Of a stretch of DNA of 10,419 nucleotides, positions 5,072 through 10,419 are shown in pieces; position 1 is the first letter of the stretch, and each line of letters opens with the position of its first letter. The stretch lies in contig JBAYHN010000050.1 in the NCBI GenBank assembly GCA_041666125.1, positions 1-10,419 of the forward strand. The letters run 5' to 3'. The translations under genes were made by a program, and so were the position numbers. The notes below the pieces were generated by a model. It saw only the letters and a list, made by a program, of their open reading frames with translations, ran no database searches and was not told where the DNA came from. The stretch comes from JBAYHN01 sp041666125 (lineage in GTDB: Bacteria; Patescibacteriota; Gracilibacteria; UBA1369; UM-FILTER-53-11).

Positions 5072-6868
5072 ATGTGTGGAATCATCGCTTACAAAGGAAA
5101 ACGCACAGATGCTGCGGAACTCGTGTTAAAAGGTCTTAAAAAACTGGAATACCGCGGGTATGACTCTTGGGGAGTTGCAGCGCGTACCGGCAAAGATATT
5201 TTTATACGCAAAAAGACCGGCAAAATTGGCGAACTTGATTTAAAAAAACTCAATCTGCCACAAAGCACTTTGGCTATGGCTCATTCGCGCTGGGCAACTC
5301 ACGGAGGCGTTACTCAAAAAAATGCGCATCCTCATGCAAGTTGCAAAAATCGCGTTGTGATAATCCACAATGGGATTATCGAAAATTATTTAACTTTAAA
5401 AAAAGCGCTATTAAACAAAGGACATAAATTTGTTTCCGATACTGATACCGAAGTTGCAGCACATTTAATCGAACAAAATCTAAAGAAATATCCGGCCGGA
5501 AAAGTAACAAAAGAAATATTGCAAAAAGCTGTACAGAAAGCGCTTGCCAAGCTGCATGGTCGCTATGCGTTTTTGGTAATGTGCGAGGACTGTGATGCAA
5601 TTGTGGCAGCACGCCGCGGCTCCCCTCTTATCGTTGGGAAAGGCATCGACAATGAATATTTTATTGCTTCCGACATCCCTGCGTTTTTGGAATATACAAA
5701 TCAAGTTATGTATTTGGATGATGATGAAATGGTTGTGCTGGATGGCGGTCATAAATTCATAAATTTAAAAACCGGCGCAACTGTGGAAAAAAGAATTGTA
5801 GAAATTCATTGGCAGGCGCAAGAGGCCGAAAAAGGCGATTTTGAGCATTTTATGATGAAGGAAATAATGGAGCAAAAAGACACGATTCACCGCGCAATAA
5901 ATCAGGATGAAAAATTAATCAGAAAAATCACGGATGCGTTGCGTAAGGCAAAAAGCGTGTATTTGATCGGATGCGGGACGGCCGGAAAAGTTGGCATTGC
6001 CGGCAGTTATCTTTTTTCCAAAATTGCAAAAAAACAAACAATCGCTGGTTTTGGTTCCGAAATTGCAAACTTTAAAAATTTCATAGATAAAGATTCAGTG
6101 CTCGTGGCAATTTCTCAAAGTGGAGAAACGGCCGACACGCTAGAAGCCATGGAAATGGCAAAAAAGGCGAAATCAAAACTCATTGCGGTTGTGAATGTGG
6201 AAGGCTCCAGCATCGAGCGCATGGCCGACATTTCCATAAATATAAAAGCCGGACCGGAAAAGGCTGTGGCTTCTACAAAGGCAACAACCGCGCAGATGGC
6301 AATACTTACACTTCTGGCATATAGCTTGGCAGGAAAATTAAATGAGGGCCGAAAAGTGCTTGCCGAAGCCGCTTCTCAAATAAATGACATGTTAAATCCG
6401 AGGTACGAACAGCACATCGAAACGCTGGCGCGACAAATAAAAAACATTGAGAGCATGTATGTAATTGGACGCGGGATGAATTATCCAATGGCGCTGGAAG
6501 CTGCGATTAAATTACAAGAAGTTTCTTATATTCATGCAGAAGGTTTTGCCGGCGGAGAACTTAAACACGGGCCGATTGCCCTTATAAGCAAAGGCACGCC
6601 GTGCATCGCGCTCGTGGCAAATGACGAAAATCGCGACGACGTTTTATCTAATGCGATAGAAATTAAAGCTCGCGGCGGATTTATAATTGGCGTTAGCCCA
6701 AAGCGCGAAGAAGTTTTTGATTATTGGATAAAGGTGCCGGATGCGGGCAATGCCTCCCCTATCGTTAATATAATTCCTGTTCAACTTTTGGCTTATCAAT
6801 TGGCGGTTTTGCGCAAAAACAATCCTGACATGCCAAGGAATCTGGCAAAGAGCGTGACGGTAAAATAG
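5072..6868 (+). CDS. glmS: Glutamine--fructose-6-phosphate aminotransferase (isomerizing)
   Basis: GlmS makes glucosamine-6-phosphate from fructose-6-phosphate and glutamine, the entry step to UDP-GlcNAc for peptidoglycan and surface sugars. The 598 residues are near the usual 600-610. The start is fixed because Cys2 (MCGIIAYKG) is the N-terminal nucleophile of the glutaminase domain (about 1-225), which also shows R73 in HSRWATHG, HNGIIENY and SDTDTEV. Two SIS sugar-phosphate domains follow: the first (about 285-420) with IGCGTAGK, SQSGETADTLEA near residue 348 and PEKAVASTKA, the second (about 450-590) with IGRGMNYPMALEAAIKLQEV and EGFAGGELKHGP. The protein ends in NLAKSVTVK, the conserved tail that shields the active site. 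CGTAGK in place of the enterobacterial CGTSYH is a known kind of variation. The leader is too short for a glmS ribozyme: the -10 box lies 10 bases before the ATG. No terminator is obvious after the stop. Confidence 0.97.
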   Translation: MCGIIAYKGKRTDAAELVLKGLKKLEYRGYDSWGVAARTGKDIFIRKKTGKIGELDLKKLNLPQSTLAMAHSRWATHGGVTQKNAHPHASCKNRVVIIHNGIIENYLTLKKALLNKGHKFVSDTDTEVAAHLIEQNLKKYPAGKVTKEILQKAVQKALAKLHGRYAFLVMCEDCDAIVAARRGSPLIVGKGIDNEYFIASDIPAFLEYTNQVMYLDDDEMVVLDGGHKFINLKTGATVEKRIVEIHWQAQEAEKGDFEHFMMKEIMEQKDTIHRAINQDEKLIRKITDALRKAKSVYLIGCGTAGKVGIAGSYLFSKIAKKQTIAGFGSEIANFKNFIDKDSVLVAISQSGETADTLEAMEMAKKAKSKLIAVVNVEGSSIERMADISINIKAGPEKAVASTKATTAQMAILTLLAYSLAGKLNEGRKVLAEAASQINDMLNPRYEQHIETLARQIKNIESMYVIGRGMNYPMALEAAIKLQEVSYIHAEGFAGGELKHGPIALISKGTPCIALVANDENRDDVLSNAIEIKARGGFIIGVSPKREEVFDYWIKVPDAGNASPIVNIIPVQLLAYQLAVLRKNNPDMPRNLAKSVTVK

Positions 6869-6926
6869 TTAGCTTAGAGCGACGAACTCGCAAAAAACAC
6901 AAATTACCCTATTGGTTATATAAGTT

Positions 6927-7382
6927 TTAGTTCAAATCCCCCTTTAACTTATCATTTTCGTCTTTAACTTGAGAAAAAAGCTCACTAACCTTATTTGCCA
7001 GTGGGCCATAACTAGGAATTTTTCCTTCCTTGTCTGGTCCAACAATAAAAACAGAAGGAGCTTCGTTGCTTGTTTTTCTGTTAAACTTAGGATCAAATTG
7101 TAATCGCACATTACCTTTTAAATCATACAAAATCTCTACGGTAACATTGGGCCCAAACCGCTGAATTTCTAAATCAACTGGTCCACTCAATTCAGGCTGA
7201 CCCTTATTGAACAATTCAACACCAGCTAAAATCGCATCATCACTCGCATGCGCCGACATAAAACCTAAAATAGCAGGAGAAACTTTTTCCATAACTGTCT
7301 TTGCCAATTGATCAGCTAACTCATCTGGCATTTGCCCAATTGGTAAATTTTCAAAGGAAGATGGTTGATTTGGTGTTTGCAT
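6927..7382 (-). CDS. Hypothetical protein, 151 residues, no recognised family
   Basis: I do not recognise this protein. It is acidic and soluble in appearance, with no signal peptide or membrane segment. Residues 1-60 look helical (PDELADQLAKTVMEKVSPAI), about 66-118 have a beta-rich pattern (VDLEIQRFGPNVTVEILYDL, NVRLQFDPKF, PSVFIVGPD), and the end is a charged helix (LANKVSELFSQVKDENDKLK). No catalytic motif stands out. Coding status is supported by the length of the open frame and a well-formed promoter immediately upstream (TTGACG-N17-TAAAAT, 9 bases before the ATG). It converges on glmS with a 58-base gap and diverges from the coiled-coil gene at 7479. No Shine-Dalgarno site precedes the ATG. 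A role linked to the two small plus-strand genes is only suggested by proximity. Confidence 0.75.
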   Translation of the reverse strand: MQTPNQPSSFENLPIGQMPDELADQLAKTVMEKVSPAILGFMSAHASDDAILAGVELFNKGQPELSGPVDLEIQRFGPNVTVEILYDLKGNVRLQFDPKFNRKTSNEAPSVFIVGPDKEGKIPSYGPLANKVSELFSQVKDENDKLKGDLN

Positions 7383-7391
7383 ATCATTATT

Positions 7392-7420
7392 ATTTTAACA
7401 TAAACTGCACCACTCGTCAA
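7392..7420 (-). promoter_or_regulatory. Predicted promoter of the hypothetical gene at 6927-7382
   Basis: On the minus strand TTGACG (7415-7420) and TAAAAT (7392-7397) have the ideal 17-base spacing, and the ATG follows 9 bases after the -10 box. This predicts a leaderless or nearly leaderless mRNA. Confidence 0.6.
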
Positions 7421-7445
7421 AAGGCTTCCTTCCCGCCCCTTTTTA

Positions 7446-7454
7446 TGGTAGAAT
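7446..7454 (+). promoter_or_regulatory. Possible extended -10 promoter of the coiled-coil gene
   Basis: TGGTAGAAT contains the TGn extension followed by TAGAAT (7449-7454), ending 24 bases before the ATG at 7479; TATAAG (7454-7459) is an alternative. The 5' leader would be about 18 A/T-rich bases with no Shine-Dalgarno site. No -35 match was found, which extended -10 promoters tolerate. Confidence 0.4.
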
Positions 7455-7478
7455 ATAAGCAGTTAAAATAAATATAAA

Positions 7479-7799
7479 ATGACATTAGACGAACAATATC
7501 AACAAACCATAGATGACCAACGCACACACCTGATGCAGATGCAGGAGGATTTTAATAAAGTCTGTGATGCTGCAAAGGTAAAAGCGCAGGAAAAACTCAA
7601 ACAAATTCCAGAAGATAAGAAGGAAGAGCGCGAGACTGTTTTAAAGGAACAAAAGGCGACTCTAGAAGAGGCACTGCACAAATTAAAAACAGATGTTGAT
7701 CAATCAACCAAGGCTACAATGAAAAAACTGGAAGTTATAGTAAGTGAAAAGGAAAAACAAATCCTTTCGGATTTGGAAACTCAAATGGCTAACTTATAA
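7479..7799 (+). CDS. Small coiled-coil protein, 106 residues, function unknown
   Basis: Nearly the whole chain is a charged, Lys/Glu/Gln-rich helix with spaced hydrophobic residues, as expected of a long coiled coil: KAQEKLKQIPEDKKEERE, then VLKEQKATLEEALHKLKTDV and LEVIVSEKEKQILSDLETQM. The single Pro near residue 44 would put a kink between two helices. There is one Cys (in FNKVCDAAKV), no signal peptide and no membrane segment. Nothing identifies a known family; low-complexity coiled coils match many proteins by composition alone. The gene is divergent from the hypothetical gene at 6927-7382 and sits 5 bases before a second small unknown gene, so the two plus-strand genes are probably expressed together. 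Its TAA stop forms part of a TATAAT box for that next gene. Confidence 0.72.
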   Translation: MTLDEQYQQTIDDQRTHLMQMQEDFNKVCDAAKVKAQEKLKQIPEDKKEERETVLKEQKATLEEALHKLKTDVDQSTKATMKKLEVIVSEKEKQILSDLETQMANL

Positions 7800-7800
7800 T
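7772..7800 (+). promoter_or_regulatory. Possible promoter of the 75-residue gene, overlapping the upstream stop codon
   Basis: TTTGGA (7772-7777), 17 bases, TATAAT (7795-7800). The ATG at 7805 starts only 4 bases after the -10 box, closer than a usual transcription start would allow, so the promoter may be fortuitous or transcription may start unusually close. The TAA of the coiled-coil gene (7797-7799) lies inside TATAAT. Confidence 0.35.
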
Positions 7801-7804
7801 TTAT

Positions 7805-8032
7805 ATGGCACCACCAGAAGCACCACAAATTCAGCCGGAAGCTTTAGATCAAGGCCTAAAGAGTGCCCCGAAAATGGCGGAAACTAGGGATGCTTCAGCA
7901 ATGGTTGAAGTTACTGATAATGAATATAAAGCTAAGGCAAAAAGCGAAGTAGTAAAAGCAGACGCTCAAGTTTTGGCCATGAAAGATAAAATTGTAACGA
8001 CAAAAAAACAAGAAGGAACTACTGTTTCTTAA
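7805..8032 (+). CDS. Small hypothetical protein, 75 residues
   Basis: I do not recognise this protein. It begins with a Pro/Ala-rich, probably disordered stretch (MAPPEAPQIQPEALDQG) and continues as an Ala/Lys/Val-rich likely helix (NEYKAKAKSEVVKADAQVLA) with a charged tail. It has no Cys, Trp or Phe and no membrane segment, so it is probably flexible or a helix that folds with a partner. It lies 5 bases after the coiled-coil gene and 10 bases before pyruvate kinase in one run of co-directional genes. Its coding status rests on the tight packing between two genes and on an open frame with protein-like composition; it is less certain than its neighbours. Confidence 0.62.
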   Translation: MAPPEAPQIQPEALDQGLKSAPKMAETRDASAMVEVTDNEYKAKAKSEVVKADAQVLAMKDKIVTTKKQEGTTVS

Positions 8033-8042
8033 CGCTCGCGTG

Positions 8043-9443
8043 ATGGAAAATCGAACGAAAATTATATGCACAATCGGACCGTCCTCGGAAAACAGGGCGG
8101 TATTTAAAAAATTGATGCATGCCGGAATGGACTGCGTGCGACTTAATTTTTCACATGGGACTTACTCTCAATTTGAACAAATTATTAAAACCGCAAGAAG
8201 CGTTGCAAAAGAAGCGGGGCGTGAAATTGCAATAATTCAGGATTTGCAGGGACCAAAAATTCGCGTGGGAGACATTGACGAAAAAGGCGTTGAAGTAAAG
8301 CGTGGACAGCAAATTGTTCTCTCTATTAAAAATGAAAAAAATACAATTCCGGTGCAATATAAACATTTGCCAAAAGATGTAAAAAAGGGCGACACAATTT
8401 TGATTGATGATGGTCTAATTGAACTTCGCGTTAAAAATATAGATAGCGCAAAAACAAAGATTTACTGCGAAGTTATAAATAATGGAATTATAAAAAAACA
8501 CAAAGGCATAAACGTGCCGACGGCTTCCATATCGGCTGATCCGATTACCGCAAAAGACAAGAAGGATTTATTTTTTGGGCTAAAGCACGACGTAGATTAT
8601 GTTGCGCTTTCTTTTGTGCGTGATGCAGCGGACATCGTGAATCTAAAAAAAATGATCAAACAGAAAAACTCTCATGCAAAAGTGATTGCAAAAATAGAGC
8701 GTCACGAAGCCATAAAAAACATGGAAGAAATTATAAAAGCTTCCGATGCCGTGATGGTGGCGCGCGGAGATCTTGGCGTGGAAATTCCTGCCGAGCAGGT
8801 TCCGCTTTACCAGAAAAAGATAATTAACATGTGCAATGTTTATGGAAAACCGGTAATTGTGGCAACGCAGATGCTGGATTCCATGATAGAAAATCCGCGA
8901 GCTACGCGTGCAGAAATTTCCGATGCGGCTACCGCGATTTTTGACCATGCCGATGCCTTTATGCTCTCGAATGAGACTGCGGCAGGTAAATATCCGGTGG
9001 AAGCGACGGAAACACTCGCAAGAGTTGCAGGTGCTGTCGAAAAGAATCTTCAAAATCACATGCATTTGCTCAATTTAAAGAGGCCGGAAGAAATGCCGAT
9101 GACAAACGCAACGTGTCTAAATGCAACAAAACTGGCGCAAGACATTGGCGCGAAGTTTATAGTTGCGATTACTCGCAGCGGATACACGGTGCGGGAAATC
9201 ACAAAATACAGACCGTTTATTCCGATTATTGTTTTTACTCCGGATCCTGTTGTAGCAAGGCAAATGTCGCTTGTGTGGGGAGTTACTCACTGCGCAGTGC
9301 AATATATTCATTTGGCAAAACCTCTACCACAGATAAGAAAGACACTTTTAAAAGCTGGCATAGTAAAAGCCGGCGACGAAATTGTGGTTTGCAATGCTGG
9401 ATTTGGAAAAAAGGAAAAGTTGATTACAACCACGGTGATCTAA
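8043..9443 (+). CDS. pyk: Pyruvate kinase
   Basis: Pyruvate kinase transfers the phosphate of phosphoenolpyruvate to ADP in the last step of glycolysis. The 466 residues match the bacterial length of about 470. The chain starts with TKIICTIGPSSE, then shows RLNFSHG, IIQDLQGPKIRVG, the mobile B domain (about 68-165), the catalytic Lys in AKIERHEAIKN (near residue 217), the signature ARGDLGVEIP (about 241-250), KPVIVATQMLDSMI and MLSNETAAGKYP, followed by the C-terminal domain. MLSNETA replaces the commoner MLSGETA. Substrate-binding parts look intact, so it should be active. ATG at 8043 is chosen; the codon just before it is GTG at 8040, which would add one Met. The gene follows the 75-residue gene by 10 bases with no Shine-Dalgarno site and no -10 box at the usual spot, so it is probably co-transcribed with the upstream small genes. 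Confidence 0.97.
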   Translation: MENRTKIICTIGPSSENRAVFKKLMHAGMDCVRLNFSHGTYSQFEQIIKTARSVAKEAGREIAIIQDLQGPKIRVGDIDEKGVEVKRGQQIVLSIKNEKNTIPVQYKHLPKDVKKGDTILIDDGLIELRVKNIDSAKTKIYCEVINNGIIKKHKGINVPTASISADPITAKDKKDLFFGLKHDVDYVALSFVRDAADIVNLKKMIKQKNSHAKVIAKIERHEAIKNMEEIIKASDAVMVARGDLGVEIPAEQVPLYQKKIINMCNVYGKPVIVATQMLDSMIENPRATRAEISDAATAIFDHADAFMLSNETAAGKYPVEATETLARVAGAVEKNLQNHMHLLNLKRPEEMPMTNATCLNATKLAQDIGAKFIVAITRSGYTVREITKYRPFIPIIVFTPDPVVARQMSLVWGVTHCAVQYIHLAKPLPQIRKTLLKAGIVKAGDEIVVCNAGFGKKEKLITTTVI

Positions 9444-9455
9444 ACTTGGTTAGAT
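9438..9455. promoter_or_regulatory. Inverted repeat between pyk and ruvC
   Basis: ATCTAA (9438-9443) and TTAGAT (9450-9455) are perfect 6-base inverted arms around ACTTGG; GGTGAT/ATCACC (9434-9439 and 9463-9468) is an alternative wider pairing. The left arm includes the pyk TAA stop and the right arm overlaps the ruvC -35 box. There is no T-run, so it may be an operator or a weak end of the pyk transcript. Confidence 0.35.
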
Positions 9456-9474
9456 GCTGAAAATCACCTATACT
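9446..9474 (+). promoter_or_regulatory. Predicted ruvC promoter
   Basis: TTGGTT (9446-9451) and TATACT (9469-9474) have the ideal 17-base spacing. The ruvC ATG begins 6 bases after the -10 box, so transcription should start on the A of the ATG or next to it. Confidence 0.55.
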
Positions 9475-9480
9475 TAGCTC

Positions 9481-9963
9481 ATGCGAGTTATAGGTATAGA
9501 CCCGGGTATCGAACGCACAGGCTTTGCTGTTTTGGAAATGAACCGTGGCAAGGCGACTTTGCTGGATGTTGGCTGCATAAAAACAGATAAGAAATTTTCG
9601 TTTCCGCAAAGATTAACTCAATTAGTTGCCGATTTAAAAAGCATACTTAGGCAGTGGAATCCCGTTGCGGCTTCTATTGAGCATATTTTCTTTTCCAAAA
9701 ATGTAAAAACCGCAATAAAAGTTTCGCACGCACGCGGAGTGATACTGGAAACGCTAGAGGATCACGGAATTGCGATAACGGAGCTTTATCCTGCGCAGGT
9801 AAAAATGGCCATGACCGGCGACTGCAGAGCGGACAAATTACAGATTAAAAAAATGGTACAATACACCTTGGGATTAAAACTTAAAAATGATGATGCGGCG
9901 GACGCGATTGCATGTGCAATGTGTCTGGCAAATATAAATCCATCAATAAAAACTCCGGCATGA
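9481..9963 (+). CDS. ruvC: Holliday junction resolvase RuvC
   Basis: RuvC is the dimeric endonuclease that cuts Holliday junctions moved by RuvAB during recombinational repair. At 160 residues it is close to the usual 160-175. The RNase H-like fold is seen in order: IGIDPGIERTGFAVLE with D7, AASIEHIFFSKNVKTAIKVS with E67, MTGDCRADKLQIKKMVQ, and NDDAADAIACAMC with D138 and D141. These four acidic residues line up with D7, E66, D138 and D141 of E. coli RuvC, so the metal site is complete. The start is preceded by TTGGTT-N17-TATACT only 6 bases away and by no Shine-Dalgarno site. The stop overlaps the start of the TPR gene (ATGA), implying coupled translation. ruvA and ruvB are not adjacent in this window. 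Confidence 0.97.
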   Translation: MRVIGIDPGIERTGFAVLEMNRGKATLLDVGCIKTDKKFSFPQRLTQLVADLKSILRQWNPVAASIEHIFFSKNVKTAIKVSHARGVILETLEDHGIAITELYPAQVKMAMTGDCRADKLQIKKMVQYTLGLKLKNDDAADAIACAMCLANINPSIKTPA

Positions 9964-10419
9964 AACATCCACAACTAATATTGCGAACCCTCCAGTCAAT
10001 GACAGCCATTCTGATGGTCGCAATTATCGTTTTTGTGATGGCGCTTTTGGATATTTACCCAGCTAACCTTTTGAGGATTAAAGGGCAGCATCCGGCGCAG
10101 ATGGAAGTGACAAATAAAAAGGTAAAAAGGCCAAAAGTTACAAAAAATGTTTCCGTGCAGGAATATTTGCAGCGCGGGGACCAGGCAAAATTTAATAATG
10201 ATTTGGATGCCGCAATTGTGGCTTATCAAAGCGCCTCGGAGGTTGATCCAAGAGAAATCGCCCCATATGAAAAAATCGGCGACGTTTATATGATGCAGAG
10301 AAATTATGCTTCGGCTAAGGATAATTTTGAATTGGGGCGCGCGCTGGACGCACAAAATGCAAACTTAAGCGTAAAAATCGCGCGCGCACTTATTGGCTTA
10401 CGCAAACCGCTCGATGCCC
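9960..10419 (+). CDS. Membrane-anchored TPR-repeat protein (5' part, truncated by the window end)
   Basis: The ATG overlaps the ruvC stop as ATGA and the frame stays open for 153 codons to the window edge. The protein begins with a short basic head and one hydrophobic segment (about residues 14-32, TAILMVAIIVFVMALLDIYP) with no signal-peptidase site, so it is probably a single-pass anchor with the rest outside the membrane. A basic linker (KKVKRPKVTK) follows, then two tetratricopeptide repeats (about 66-99 with YLQRGDQAKFNNDLDAAIVA, and 100-133 with YEKIGDVYMMQRNYASAKDN) and the start of a third. TPR units bind proteins; the partner is unknown. The four-base overlap with ruvC suggests co-expression but not a shared pathway. 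The total length cannot be judged. Confidence 0.85.
   Translation, partial: MKHPQLILRTLQSMTAILMVAIIVFVMALLDIYPANLLRIKGQHPAQMEVTNKKVKRPKVTKNVSVQEYLQRGDQAKFNNDLDAAIVAYQSASEVDPREIAPYEKIGDVYMMQRNYASAKDNFELGRALDAQNANLSVKIARALIGLRKPLDA

Noticed and set aside
6869..6926. Intrinsic terminator between glmS and the convergent hypothetical gene
   Set aside because: Only a weak 4-bp stem (GCGA/TCGC) followed by A, not T, is present on the glmS strand, and there is no stem with a T-run on the other strand.
8643..9065. 140-codon minus-strand frame inside pyk
   Set aside because: Despite its length it is antisense to the most conserved part of pyruvate kinase and is rich in His/Phe/Arg, typical of antisense frames.
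9996..10355. 119-codon minus-strand frame near the window end
   Set aside because: The plus strand here encodes clear TPR repeats that overlap the ruvC stop as ATGA, so the antisense frame is a shadow.
1..10419. Alternative genetic code with TGA read as glycine, as in some CPR lineages
   Set aside because: Regulator and ruvC frames end in TGA exactly where the families end, and no conserved gene needs read-through of an in-frame TGA.

Overview
This is a housekeeping segment of a bacterial chromosome. It is AT-rich (roughly 40% GC by eye), and every reading frame works with the standard genetic code, including TGA as a stop. Small proteins, tight gene packing, an apparent lack of Shine-Dalgarno sites and several orphan genes suggest a small-genome lineage of the Candidate Phyla Radiation (Patescibacteria). 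That placement is inference, not proof.

Layout. Bases 1-1163 (-) hold the 5' part of glycyl-tRNA synthetase. A 180-base gap with two strong hairpins separates it from dtd (1343-1789, -), a D-aminoacyl-tRNA deacylase. A 71-residue two-helix membrane protein with a CxxC at each end (1937-2152, +) runs head-on into rlmN (2121-3155, -), and the two overlap by 32 bases. From 3324 the + strand carries an OmpR-type regulator with a degenerate receiver domain, an M24 metallopeptidase and glmS (to 6868). An orphan cassette follows: one unknown gene on the minus strand (6927-7382) and two unknown genes on the plus strand (7479-8032), the first a predicted coiled coil. Then come pyruvate kinase (8043-9443), ruvC (9481-9963) and, overlapping the ruvC stop, a membrane-anchored TPR protein cut by the window end.

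Functional themes. glyS, dtd and rlmN serve translation: Gly-tRNA charging, removal of mischarged D-amino acids (and glycine) from tRNA, and 23S rRNA/tRNA methylation. glmS makes glucosamine-6-phosphate for cell-wall sugars, pyruvate kinase is glycolytic, and ruvC resolves Holliday junctions. No complete mobile element, CRISPR array, rRNA or tRNA gene is visible.

The most notable signal is architectural. At most gene starts a sigma70-like -10 box sits only about 4-11 bases before the start codon and no Shine-Dalgarno site is seen, which predicts leaderless mRNAs as the usual mode. Other points worth a look are the 112-base hairpin between dtd and glyS, the regulator lacking the phospho-acceptor Asp, the small CxxC membrane protein, and the three-gene orphan cassette. 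No clearly new multi-gene system can be demonstrated from sequence alone.
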